In this document: positions 53,801 to 62,197 of the stretch, piece by piece
How positions within the stretch are numbered: position 1 is the first letter of the stretch
How the letters are laid out: every line of letters starts with the position of its first letter
Origin: Pseudoalteromonas sp. N1230-9
Lineage (GTDB): Bacteria; Pseudomonadota; Gammaproteobacteria; Enterobacterales; Alteromonadaceae
NCBI RefSeq assembly: GCF_032716425.1
Contig: NZ_CP090420.1
Span: 558,001 to 622,000, forward strand
Reading direction: 5' to 3'
DNA: 64,000 bases
Translations under genes and position numbers: made by a program
The notes under the pieces: model-generated
The model's input: the letters and a program-made list of their open reading frames with translations, nothing else
What the model was told of the DNA's origin: nothing
Databases searched by the model: none

Positions 53801-54397
53801 TGGTTTGTATGGAAATTCTAACTTACCGTACTCTCGATTAAGAGTGATGGTTGATAAGTACATCTCTCCTTGAGAAAGGTCAGCGCTTTGTTGATAGTAA
53901 TCACGGCTTCTTTTGTTTTGTAGTTGATTTTGTGCTTTTACGACAATACCGCCTGCAGCTCTATCTACCCGAATCAACTCTTGTCCTGTCTGTTGAGTGC
54001 TTATTATCCTTAGCTGTTCATATTCTAAGTTGGATTTTAAAAATGCTACAAAAATAGTCTCAAGTCTTTTTTTCCATTGCTCAGCGGTGGTCTTATCAAG
54101 AGGATCATTACCACTGTTAGCTGCTGCTCTTGCTAGGCCTGCAATTGGAGGTGTGGAGTATAAAAAGTGTAAGTCGTTTTTGTATTTGGTGATGTTCTCT
54201 TGGACTTGGCTATTTATAGCAGTGCTTGATTCTCTTAGTTTCTCTTCTATTGAGTTGTCGATATTTTTGCTTAGCTGAAGTTCAAAGAAGAAGATAGCGA
54301 AGCATAATATAGCAACTATAAAAAGCACTGCAAGAGGGAGTAAATATCGACCTTCTGATGTTGCTTTTGCTGTCTTATGTAGTACTGAGTAGTCCAT
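50873..54397 (-). CDS. Hybrid sensor kinase dCACHE-PAS-HisKA-HATPase-REC-Hpt
   Basis: An 1174-residue BarA-like kinase. In order: membrane helix (about 20-42); a large periplasmic dCACHE-type sensor (about 45-335); second helix (340-360); a PAS domain (about 370-490); a coiled coil; HisKA with ISHEMRTPLNG (H524); HATPase ending in GTGLGLSICKQL; a receiver-like domain without the phospho-Asp (about 770-890); a true receiver with MDCQMPILNG (D952); and an Hpt domain with SHTLKGACGD (H1112). A phosphorelay within one protein is expected. It lies upstream, on its own strand, of the DUF2235 gene and downstream of the REC-GGDEF gene, with which it may form an operon. Confidence 0.93.
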   Translation of the reverse strand: MDYSVLHKTAKATSEGRYLLPLAVLFIVAILCFAIFFFELQLSKNIDNSIEEKLRESSTAINSQVQENITKYKNDLHFLYSTPPIAGLARAAANSGNDPLDKTTAEQWKKRLETIFVAFLKSNLEYEQLRIISTQQTGQELIRVDRAAGGIVVKAQNQLQNKRSRDYYQQSADLSQGEMYLSTITLNREYGKLEFPYKPMLRIALPIFNDDMERYGLIIANINIKLLFNSLNAMVQRPNSLILTDSKGYFLIHPNSDLEFSRDLMPTKRWNTVYKSEPTTHTKLMSISANTIGEKPSEALSKRIPLTGDLENGFIDAHLVISDDNISKMELEQRTGAYLFLLGISITLIIILSFVNRNLKRNRELAEARAVSSAIISGSKDAIIGVNNIGLVSSWNRAASELFALQREQVIGTNINKLTLLPNIDIQKQCNELKINRKQHTIELEYQPENKPPVNLALAFSAIIDDHYQHNGTAIIIRDITVEKVANDKIKQANNELEIKVAKRTADLEKASKIKSAFISNISHEMRTPLNGIIGTLNLIKRESLTNQQQHYLEMTEVSVNSLNVLINDILDLSKIEAGKLDLDHRAFNPIKLFESLSGSLAIKAQEKNLEFILDITGIEYCSIVTDPHRYSQVLTNLINNAIKFTKAGFIKVVATTTRIDDEIISLSCSIQDTGIGIPLENQNKLFNAFTQADNSVAAQYGGTGLGLSICKQLAVLLNGQISFESSEGKGSTFNFIINLNSHEAQKRQPHQRLQNRTIALSVKQPELKSSIEKLITQHGGQLSEVTIENFELNEEKPFDTLILEPAHPLFTKLDSLCEHLPDYCLPFKLVLLVNPTEPAPQTKYSSFIRISKPVLTSEFLLKLVDERLLPPSFQPEDKPMRRETDSQVNIDLDIAGAKALIVDDNEINAAVAKGTLANLGIQFEIASNGQQAINILAQTAEDEPFHCVLMDCQMPILNGYEAAAQIRKGSAGEHHIDIPIIAMTANAMLGERKKCLHAGMNDYITKPISADKLITTTVKWIASNYPKNNLKTETKAPYDSVELSHIEQTSQTKNEEKLHWDKEAALSRLMNNEVLLNKVSKMFLDSSQIKITTLTRAIKDKDYHAIATTSHTLKGACGDVGAAKLHKHFTELEVLAASKEDHLKDIQLKLLDIERDYKTLLDILQKHTVAKVS

Positions 54398-54445
54398 GTT
54401 CTAGTTTACCTCTTGGTATTAAATACGTAAGGCAAAGTGTTTAGC

Positions 54446-55387
54446 TTATGCGATGGTGCAGGGTTTTGCAGGTAAGCATACACAGCGGTTTCTCCCTTGG
54501 TTTTTTGCTTGATATAAGGCTGTGTCGGCACATCTGATAAGGCTATCCGAATTGAGCTCTAGATGATGATCTATGAGTGTAGTACAGCCAATACTTACTG
54601 AGATGATTTTAGCGCTAGCTTTTGGGTGTTCTATGTTTAACTTGCAGATATTAGAGAGTAGTTTTTTGGTGATGAACGTTGCACCTTGCATATCTGTGTC
54701 GGGCAGAACACATAAAAACTCTTCCCCTCCATAACGAATGACGGTATCAGTTGGCCTATTTAGACTATTTTGGATTTCGTTTGCGACTTGTTTGAGACAT
54801 AAATCACCTTGCTGATGACCAAATAAGTCGTTGTATTGCTTAAACCAATCTATATCAATCATTAATACCGATAGTGCAGAGTTATTTCTTTTTGCTAGTC
54901 GAATGTTTTGTTTTAAAGCCTCTTGCAAGTAGCGACGGTTATAGAGCCCCGTTAGGCTATCTCGTTGAGAGAGGCATTTTAGTAAGTCGGTTTGTTTTTT
55001 AAGTGTCAGATGGACTTTTACTCTGTTTAGTAAAGTGGCGCCGTAAACTGGTTTTGGGACAAAGTCGATCCCTCCAGCTTGCCAGCACTTATTTTGATCT
55101 TCTTGATCTAAAATTGCAGTAATAAAAATAACTGGAATGTGGCTATAAAGTGGATGGGCCTTGAGAGTTTTGCACACCTCAAGACCGCTCATATCACCTA
55201 GCACGACATCTAGTAAAATTAGGTCTGGCTTGAACTTATCACACATTGATAACACTTTTTTGCCACAGTCAACGATCTGTGTTTTATAGGGTGATAACAA
55301 ACTCTCAATGACAGTCGCGTTAATTGGTTCGTCATCAACAATTAATATGACAGCTTCATCTAGGCTTAAATTAGTGTTTATGTTCAA
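54446..55387 (-). CDS. Receiver-GGDEF diguanylate cyclase
   Basis: A 313-residue PleD-like protein. The receiver domain has VDDEPINATVIESL, phospho-Asp in LILLDVVLGDMSG and Lys in DFVPKPVYG. The GGDEF domain has an active-site GGEEF (RYGGEEFLCVL) and an RPTD inhibitory I-site five residues before it, so it should make c-di-GMP and be feedback-inhibited. The start is TTG at 55387; no ATG is in frame before the receiver. It lies 48 bases upstream of the hybrid kinase on the same strand, which suggests it is the output of that phosphorelay. Confidence 0.92.
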   Translation of the reverse strand: MNINTNLSLDEAVILIVDDEPINATVIESLLSPYKTQIVDCGKKVLSMCDKFKPDLILLDVVLGDMSGLEVCKTLKAHPLYSHIPVIFITAILDQEDQNKCWQAGGIDFVPKPVYGATLLNRVKVHLTLKKQTDLLKCLSQRDSLTGLYNRRYLQEALKQNIRLAKRNNSALSVLMIDIDWFKQYNDLFGHQQGDLCLKQVANEIQNSLNRPTDTVIRYGGEEFLCVLPDTDMQGATFITKKLLSNICKLNIEHPKASAKIISVSIGCTTLIDHHLELNSDSLIRCADTALYQAKNQGRNRCVCLPAKPCTIA

Positions 55388-55518
55388 AGGTTACTAAGCA
55401 TTAGTTTTGAATACATTGATTAAAGCATAGACTGTATTTTTGCATTTTATACAACTAAAGAATGAAATTTTTTACCTTTTTTCTGGCAGTACTCACAGGC
55501 TAGAACTAGAATTTTTTT

Positions 55519-57990
55519 ATGAACTTTTACGGGGTGATAGTTTTGTTATTTTCTTCCCATGAAAAAAGTCTGGGCAAGATTCTTGTTGTTGATGATGAAC
55601 CAAGCAGCTTGCTAATTATGACTGAAGCATTGAGTGATTTAGGTACCGTCATATGCTGTGACAATGGAATTGATGCTATTGAAAAAGCATTTGAGCTGCA
55701 ACCTGACGTAATTTTACTTGATATTGAAATGCCAAATTTGAATGGCTTTGAGGTTTGTAAGCGACTGAAGAACAATCCAAAAACTGCGTATTGCACTGTG
55801 ATTTTTGTTTCATCTTACAATGACAAGATATTTGAGTGCCAAAGTTATGAAATTGGTGGAATTGACCTCATCCACAAGCCTGTTGATATAAAAATTTGCC
55901 GCTTGCGTGTTATTAACCACTTAAAACTAAAACAACAAGAAGCACAAATTCGTGCTGCTAAGTACGATATTTCTACGCTTGTCTCACAGGTTCCTGTTTA
56001 TATTTCGTATTGGTCTTTACAAGAAGAAAACTTATTTAATAATAATGGGCAAAGCCGTTGGTTTGCTATGGACGGTGAAAAGATGCTCGGGCAACAGGCG
56101 AAAGATATCCTACCATCGGACTTATACAAGGCTTTTCATCGTTGTTTGGAGCAGCGTATTAATGAAGAAGTGGTCAATATTCAATTTGAAAAGCCTAGAA
56201 ATAATATTGAGTATGTTCGTGCGCATATTCATCTCAGGTTAAAAGCTAATCAAGTGATGGGCGTTATTTTAACGCTAACGGATATTACTTCTATAAAGCG
56301 AACAAAAGCTCTATTGGCAAATGAATCAGAACGCCTAAAGGTGATGCTTAACTCGATTGGTGATGCTGTCATTGCAACGGATAAAAACGCAATTATTCAT
56401 TTTATGAACCCTATTGCTGAAAGGTTGACAGGTTGGGTTGCTCAAGATGCTAAGGGGCGGCATATTGACGAAGTAATGAACCTCTGTGATGCAACCACCA
56501 CTCAAAAATCAGTTAACCCAATTACCGTTGCTTTACGAGAGCAGCGAGTAGTTGCTATGGCATTAAATACTCAACTAACAGACTTGGATGGCAGAGTTTA
56601 CCGAGTAGAAGATTCCGCAGCTCCTATTCGTGACGAGGCCGGACGTATAATTGGCGGAATTATTGTCTTTCACGATGTAAGTGAGTCAGTCGCAATGGCT
56701 GTAAAAATGAGTCATTTAGCTAATCATGACTTACTGACTGACTTGCCAAATCGTATTTTACTCCACGATAGGGTTTTGCATGCTTGTAAGGTAGCAAGTG
56801 GTAAACAAAAACAAATTGCCTTAATCCTAATCGATATAGATCATTTTAAATATTTAAATGACACACTTGGCCATCATCAAGGGGATTTAATTATTAAGTA
56901 CGTTGCAAAACGACTGGAGTCTCTAATTGATTTAAGTATGACACTGGCACGTATTGGTGGTGATGAGTTCGTTATTTTAATTCCAGAAGTCAAAGCTACA
57001 ACAGCTGTTGATGCGATAGCATCAGAGATTATTGACACAATGAGCCAACCTTTTCGGTTGGATAACCAAGCATACACCTTGTCAGTTAGTGTTGGGGTCA
57101 GCATTAACCCGACTGATTCGAACACGGCGGAGGAAATGATGACTCATGCTGATGCCGCTATGTACCGAGCAAAAGAGCAAGGACGAAACCGTTTTTGTTA
57201 TTACTCTGATGATTTAGAATATCAGTTTAAACAGCGACAAAGAGTTGAAAAGCTTTTACGGACTGCGATAGAGCAAGATAAGGTTGAGGTTTTTTACCAA
57301 CCAAAACTAGCTTTATCTACTCAACAAATTGTTGGAGTAGAGGCTTTGGTTCGGATCCGTGATCAAGAAAACCACCTTGTTTCACCTATCGAATTTATCC
57401 CACTTGCGGAGGAGACAGGGTTGATACTTACACTGGGAGAATCTGTTCTAAAGCAAAGTTGTGTAGCTGCTAAGGAGTGGTTTGATAGAGGACACAATAT
57501 TAAAGTGGCTGTGAATATTGCTGCCAAACAGTTTACAGATAAAAACTTTTGCAGAATTGTCTCAGAAATACTTAAAAGCACTGGGTTACCGAGCGAATTG
57601 TTAGAGCTAGAGGTAACCGAAAGTTCTTTAATGCATGATTTTGAAGAAACGAAAAAAATGCTCAATGATTTAGCATCACTTGGGTTAACAATTGCGATTG
57701 ATGATTTCGGCACAGGTTATTCCAGTCTGTCCTATTTAAAAATGTTCCCAGTGGATGTGTTGAAGATAGATCAATCGTTTGTCAAAGATATGTGTAATGA
57801 TACCCAGAGTATGGATATTGTAAGAACTATTTCAAGCTTGGCTCATTCACTAAACTTACAAATAGTCGCAGAAGGGATTGAACAGAAGCAACACTTAACT
57901 AGCTTATTAGAGTTAGGGTGCAAGCTTGGACAAGGCTACTTATTTTACAAGCCTATGCCCAAGGCTGATTTTGAAGAGTTACTTAATTAA
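55519..57990 (+). CDS. Receiver-PAS-GGDEF-EAL protein
   Basis: An 823-residue soluble c-di-GMP protein. The receiver (ILVVDDEPSS, phospho-Asp in VILLDIEMPNLNG, Lys in HKPVD) is followed by PAS-like regions (about 150-380), a GGDEF domain with intact GGDEF but no RxxD I-site, and an EAL domain. The EAL catalytic residues are present (VEALVRI, AVNIAAKQF, LEVTESSLM, IDDFGTGYSSLSYLK, GQGYLFYKP). It is probably an active phosphodiesterase, possibly bifunctional. It is divergent from the REC-GGDEF gene (131 bases) and so likely co-regulated. Its stop overlaps the convergent mntP stop by four bases. The start is not certain; a TTG at 55543 has a GGGGTG before it. Confidence 0.92.
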   Translation: MNFYGVIVLLFSSHEKSLGKILVVDDEPSSLLIMTEALSDLGTVICCDNGIDAIEKAFELQPDVILLDIEMPNLNGFEVCKRLKNNPKTAYCTVIFVSSYNDKIFECQSYEIGGIDLIHKPVDIKICRLRVINHLKLKQQEAQIRAAKYDISTLVSQVPVYISYWSLQEENLFNNNGQSRWFAMDGEKMLGQQAKDILPSDLYKAFHRCLEQRINEEVVNIQFEKPRNNIEYVRAHIHLRLKANQVMGVILTLTDITSIKRTKALLANESERLKVMLNSIGDAVIATDKNAIIHFMNPIAERLTGWVAQDAKGRHIDEVMNLCDATTTQKSVNPITVALREQRVVAMALNTQLTDLDGRVYRVEDSAAPIRDEAGRIIGGIIVFHDVSESVAMAVKMSHLANHDLLTDLPNRILLHDRVLHACKVASGKQKQIALILIDIDHFKYLNDTLGHHQGDLIIKYVAKRLESLIDLSMTLARIGGDEFVILIPEVKATTAVDAIASEIIDTMSQPFRLDNQAYTLSVSVGVSINPTDSNTAEEMMTHADAAMYRAKEQGRNRFCYYSDDLEYQFKQRQRVEKLLRTAIEQDKVEVFYQPKLALSTQQIVGVEALVRIRDQENHLVSPIEFIPLAEETGLILTLGESVLKQSCVAAKEWFDRGHNIKVAVNIAAKQFTDKNFCRIVSEILKSTGLPSELLELEVTESSLMHDFEETKKMLNDLASLGLTIAIDDFGTGYSSLSYLKMFPVDVLKIDQSFVKDMCNDTQSMDIVRTISSLAHSLNLQIVAEGIEQKQHLTSLLELGCKLGQGYLFYKPMPKADFEELLN

Positions 57991-58559
57991 GCATAAGTAT
58001 GACTATAAAGGATGCCACAACCAATCAAGATAAGTGCCATACCGCCAATGGCTTCGGCTTTTTTGCCAACCCAGCCACTCATTACATTGCCAAGTAGCGA
58101 GCCAATTGTCACCATGATGGTCGTCGCAAGACCTATCATTGCTGCCGCTAAGTAAATGTTTACTTTCATGAAGGCAAGGCTAATGCCGACTGTCATGGCG
58201 TCTATGCTGGTGCCAACAGCCGTTAGTAATGTTGCAATAAAAGAGCGCTTGGTATTGGGTGCAAGTTCCTTTTCGTCATCGTCATCCTCTTTACGGCTTT
58301 CAAGCAACATGTGAACGCCAAGACCAACGAGTAGTACAAATGCAATCCAGTGATCAAAGGCTTCCACGTAGTCAGCACCGGCACTACCGATAAGCCAACC
58401 AATAATCGGCGCGATAGCTTCAATACAGCCAAACAGTAACCCAAGTTTAATTGCACTGAGAATTCGCGGGTTTTTAAGTGTACTGCCTTTAGTGATTGAA
58501 GCTGCAAAAGCATCAGTCGACATTGCAAGCGATAAAACGCTCAGAGTAATAATATTCAA
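57987..58559 (-). CDS. mntP: Manganese efflux pump MntP
   Basis: A 190-residue protein with six membrane helices and the MntP (YebN) pattern: SLAMSTDAFAASITKG at the start, GCIEAIAPIIGWLIG, DHWIAFVLLVGLGVHMLLE and AVGTSIDAMTVGISLA. The conserved Asp residues in the STDAF and SIDAM motifs are those used for Mn2+ export. I start at the TTG at 58559, where homologues begin (MNIITLSVLSLAMSTDAF-like, with GGGG upstream); the frame is open to an ATG at 58586. Only about 60 bases precede it, with no readable manganese riboswitch. Confidence 0.92.
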   Translation of the reverse strand: MNIITLSVLSLAMSTDAFAASITKGSTLKNPRILSAIKLGLLFGCIEAIAPIIGWLIGSAGADYVEAFDHWIAFVLLVGLGVHMLLESRKEDDDDEKELAPNTKRSFIATLLTAVGTSIDAMTVGISLAFMKVNIYLAAAMIGLATTIMVTIGSLLGNVMSGWVGKKAEAIGGMALILIGCGILYSHTYA

Positions 58560-58647
58560 TTTTTGCGCCCCACAAAAAGAGCGCATTATACGCTTATGAG
58601 CCGTAAACCGATAGGTTAATTTTACAGCTCAATAGTGCCTATTTGGT

Positions 58648-59952
58648 TTAGTGAAGCTTCATCTTCGGCCTTACAACCCGCAGAACTTTTTCACTGATCC
58701 ACAGTGCAAAGGTTTTAGCGCTGCCGTGAATCGCACGTTGATGCATACGGTAGAGCGAAATATACATAAAGCGCGCTATTTTTCCTTCAATGAAAAAGCT
58801 ATTACTGGTTAAGTTACCCATTAAACTACCGACCGTGCTGTAGCGTGACAAGTTGACTAAAGAGCCATGGTCACTGTAGGTAAACGCACTCAGTGGCTGG
58901 TTTTTAAGTGTGGCAATGAGGTTTTTTTCAACACATTGTGCCATTTGATGAGCTGATTGTGCTCTTGGTGGCACCTGTGAGCCATCTTCTTGGGTAAATG
59001 CACAGCAATCACCAATCACAAAAATGTCGTCGTTAACACTACTTTGCAGGTATTGATTTACCTTAATTTGGTTATTGCGGGTAAGTTCAAAAATACCAAT
59101 GTCTTTAATGAAATCAGGGGCTTTTACACCCGCAGCCCAAACCATAATATCGGCGTTGATATGTTCATCGTTTTTGGTGATAAAGCTGTTTTCTGTGGCT
59201 TCTTTTACTTGGGTGCCTTCGCGTACTGTTACTCCTAACTTAACTAGCTCGCGTTTAGCTGAGTTTGCAATGCGCTCGGGTAAAGCGGGTAAAATTCGCG
59301 GTCCCGCTTCAATTAAATCAATGTGTAAGCGTTTGGCGGTCATTTTATTAAGGCCATACATTTTTAGCATGTCTGATACATGATAAAGTTCTGCCGACAG
59401 TTCAACCCCCGTTGCACCACCACCCACTATGGCAATAGTTAAGGAGTGCAGAGGGTCGTCATCTTGATGTAAACGGGTGAAGTTATCGAGTAGAGCATGC
59501 TGAAAGCGTTCAGCTTGTTGGTTTGAATCAAGGTAAAAACAGTGCTTGTTGACCCCTGGGGTATTAAAGTCGTTACTCACACTGCCTATGGCAAGTACGA
59601 GGTAGTCATAGCTGACTTGGCGCTCGGGTAAAATTCGGTGGCCAAGCTCGTCTTTTAATTCGCTTAAAGTAATGGTTTTATTGGTTTGATCTAAGTGGCA
59701 AAAGCTGCCGAGTTGAAAATTATAATGATGTTTTGCTGCATGAGCTGAGTATACAACGCCGTCTAAATCGGCATCAATCGACCCCGTCGCTACTTCATGA
59801 AGTAACGGCTTCCAAATATGGCTGCGGTTTTTATCGATTAAAAGTATCTCTGCTTGGCGTTTTTTCCCGAGTTTGTGTCCTAATTGTGTTGCTAGCTCTA
59901 AGCCACCAGCGCCACCACCGATTATCACGATTTTAGGAGGTTGGTTAATCAT
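58648..59952 (-). CDS. ndh: Type II NADH dehydrogenase
   Basis: A 434-residue peripheral membrane flavoprotein that passes electrons from NADH to quinone without pumping protons. Two Rossmann motifs are visible, the FAD site IVIIGGGAGGLELATQLG near residue 10 and the NADH site IAIVGGGATGVELSAELY near 175, as well as VWAAGVKAP and the FAD-binding DIFVIGDCCAF. C-terminal amphipathic helices (FMYISLYRMHQRAIHGSAK) probably attach it to the membrane. I start at 59952 because GAGGG precedes that ATG; the longer frame to 60027 is not supported. Confidence 0.93.
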   Translation of the reverse strand: MINQPPKIVIIGGGAGGLELATQLGHKLGKKRQAEILLIDKNRSHIWKPLLHEVATGSIDADLDGVVYSAHAAKHHYNFQLGSFCHLDQTNKTITLSELKDELGHRILPERQVSYDYLVLAIGSVSNDFNTPGVNKHCFYLDSNQQAERFQHALLDNFTRLHQDDDPLHSLTIAIVGGGATGVELSAELYHVSDMLKMYGLNKMTAKRLHIDLIEAGPRILPALPERIANSAKRELVKLGVTVREGTQVKEATENSFITKNDEHINADIMVWAAGVKAPDFIKDIGIFELTRNNQIKVNQYLQSSVNDDIFVIGDCCAFTQEDGSQVPPRAQSAHQMAQCVEKNLIATLKNQPLSAFTYSDHGSLVNLSRYSTVGSLMGNLTSNSFFIEGKIARFMYISLYRMHQRAIHGSAKTFALWISEKVLRVVRPKMKLH

Positions 59953-60211
59953 TGCATTGCCCTCAAAAGTATAATACCTAAACACTCTTGCGAAAAAGCG
60001 CTTAGGTATTGCAAATCCATCCATCAATACCCCATGGCAACGGCTCTATTGTGCGCCTTTTTGCTTGTTTTGTCAGCAAAAGTTAAGAACAATGTGGCGC
60101 TTTTTATCCTATTTACATGCTTGGGCGATAACAGGAAACGCGTTAGTATGGTATATCAGTTTTTTAAACACCTATCATTTCAGAATAAAGGAAATGAACG
60201 AAGGGATCAGG

Positions 60212-62146
60212 ATGACTACGTCACTACATGCATCGCTAAATCAGTACTTTGGCTTTGATGAATTTCGCCAAGGCCAGCAACAAACCATTGAGCAGTTATT
60301 AAATCAGCAATCATCGTTGGCTATCTTCCCAACTGGCTCGGGAAAGTCGTTGTGTTATCAATTAACAGCTATGCATTTACCTAATTTGACCTTAGTCGTG
60401 TCGCCATTATTGGCGCTGATGAAAGATCAAATTAGTTTTTTAAACAGTAAAGGCATCTATGCGGCAAGCCTAGATTCAAGCCAAACCAGTGAGCAAAGTC
60501 ATACGGTAATGAGCGACGTGCGTGCGGGGAAGGTGAAAATTTTAATGGTCTCAGTGGAGCGCTTTAAGAATGAGCGCTTTCGTGAATTTATTAAACAAGT
60601 GCCTATCTCGATGCTGGTGGTTGATGAAGCGCACTGTATATCTGAATGGGGTCACAACTTTAGGCCTGATTACCTAAAACTGCCGCGCTATCGTGAAGAG
60701 CTTAATATTCCACTGGTATTACTTCTCACTGCTACAGCGACTAAAAAAGTAAAGCGTGATATGTGTGAGCGTTTTGCTATTGCCCCAGAATGTGTAGTGC
60801 AAACTGGCTTTTACCGAAGCAACCTCGATTTATCAGTGCTCAGTGTTGCAAGCCAAGAAAAACCTCAGCAGTTAGCAAGTATTATAGCCAGCCAACAAGG
60901 GGCTGGGATTGTTTATGTCACCTTACAACATACCGCCGAGCAAGTAGCCGAAGGCTTGAGGGGAGCAGGCTTTCATGCGGTGGCCTATCATGCTGGCCTT
61001 GAGGATGATAAACGCTGGCAAATTCAAGATGATTTTATGGCGGGTAAAATCAATATCGTGGTGGCAACCATTGCTTTTGGGATGGGCGTTGATAAGTCTG
61101 ATATTCGTTATGTGATCCACTATGATTTGCCAAAATCGATTGAAAATTATAGCCAAGAGATTGGCCGTGCAGGGCGAGATGGTGCGCCGTCAAATTGTTT
61201 TACTCTGGCAAATTTAGATGGCTTAAATACCGTTGAGAACTTTGTTTATGCCGACACGCCAGAGCAAAGTGGGATTGAGTATGTCATTAATAACATTCGT
61301 AACGTACAAACGAACAACCAGTGGGAAATGCAAGAATACAGCTTATCGAGCGAAAGTAATATTCGTGCTTTAGCGTTAAAAACCTTACTAGTGCAGTTAG
61401 AAATGCAAGGGGCTATTACGCCTTTATATGCCTATTACGCCGATTTTAAATATAAGTTTTTAACGGATCAAAACCAGCTACTTAGCCAGTTTGATGCTGA
61501 TCGACAAGCGTTTTTACAACAGGTATTCAAACACACCGAATTTAAGAAAATTTGGGGCACACTTAATTTTGATGCGTTAACCCGTGCCACTCAAGTTGAT
61601 AGAAAACGTGTGGTTGCAGCGCTCGATTATTTGGCCGAAAAAGGTCATATTGCCCTTGAAACTAAACGTATTACGCAAGTGTATGAGGTGAATAATTCGG
61701 TAATAAGCCACGCTGATTTAGCACCGCAACTTCACCAATATTTTATCGAAAAAGAACAGGCCGAAATTAAACGTATCGCCACTTTAGTACGCTTTTTTGA
61801 ACTTGATAGCTGCTTAAGTTATAACTTAGCTCGCTATTTTGATGACCAGAATGCACCCCAGCAATGTGGCCATTGTTCAGTGTGTAGAGGCCAGCAAGTA
61901 AAGCTTAGCTATTCATTAGTGCATCAAATGCCTGAGCAAAATGTGATTGCCAGTAAAGTTACAGAGCTTAAACAGCACTTAGCAAATAAAGGGGTTAGTG
62001 ATGTCAGCATCGACACCCAGTGCCGTTTTTTAGCGGGCATGAGCGTGCCTTTATTTACCCGTAATAAAGTCAGGCAGCTATCAGGTTTTGGCCTTTGCGA
62101 GCAGCAACGATACAGTGACATTAAAGCCCTGCTACAGCAGTTGTAG
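60212..62146 (+). CDS. RecQ-family ATP-dependent DNA helicase
   Basis: A 645-residue helicase with motif I TGSGKS (41-46), the DEAH box VDEAHCISEWGHNFRPDY, LTATATKK, GFYRSNLDLSV and VATIAFGMGVDKSDIRYVIH, the IGRAGRDG motif, and the RecQ zinc motif ending in CGHCSVC. The RQC region is present, but no clear HRDC domain follows; the last 90 residues are short and helical. Because E. coli RecQ has HRDC and this one does not, I do not assign the symbol recQ. I start at 60212 with AAGGGATCAGG before the ATG; the frame reaches to 60065. A hairpin overlaps its end. Confidence 0.92.
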   Translation: MTTSLHASLNQYFGFDEFRQGQQQTIEQLLNQQSSLAIFPTGSGKSLCYQLTAMHLPNLTLVVSPLLALMKDQISFLNSKGIYAASLDSSQTSEQSHTVMSDVRAGKVKILMVSVERFKNERFREFIKQVPISMLVVDEAHCISEWGHNFRPDYLKLPRYREELNIPLVLLLTATATKKVKRDMCERFAIAPECVVQTGFYRSNLDLSVLSVASQEKPQQLASIIASQQGAGIVYVTLQHTAEQVAEGLRGAGFHAVAYHAGLEDDKRWQIQDDFMAGKINIVVATIAFGMGVDKSDIRYVIHYDLPKSIENYSQEIGRAGRDGAPSNCFTLANLDGLNTVENFVYADTPEQSGIEYVINNIRNVQTNNQWEMQEYSLSSESNIRALALKTLLVQLEMQGAITPLYAYYADFKYKFLTDQNQLLSQFDADRQAFLQQVFKHTEFKKIWGTLNFDALTRATQVDRKRVVAALDYLAEKGHIALETKRITQVYEVNNSVISHADLAPQLHQYFIEKEQAEIKRIATLVRFFELDSCLSYNLARYFDDQNAPQQCGHCSVCRGQQVKLSYSLVHQMPEQNVIASKVTELKQHLANKGVSDVSIDTQCRFLAGMSVPLFTRNKVRQLSGFGLCEQQRYSDIKALLQQL

Positions 62147-62155
62147 CAGGGCTTT
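62123..62155. terminator. Hairpin overlapping the helicase stop codon
   Basis: AAAGCCCTGCTAC and GTAGCAGGGCTTT are perfect 13-bp arms around AGCAGTT; the stop TAG (62144-62146) lies in the right arm. A second dyad, GTGTACAG/CTGTACAC at 62158-62197, follows. They lie between convergent genes and probably end both transcripts. Confidence 0.6.
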
Positions 62156-62197
62156 AGGTGTACAGCTTTAACGCTAAAAAGTGTCATAACTGTACAC

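Noticed and set aside
53997..54278. 93-codon plus-strand frame inside the hybrid kinase gene
   Set aside because: Antisense to the sensor domain of a supported gene and low in recognisable features.
58560..58647. Manganese riboswitch (yybP-ykoY) before mntP
   Set aside because: Only about 60-90 bases are available and the conserved riboswitch core was not found.
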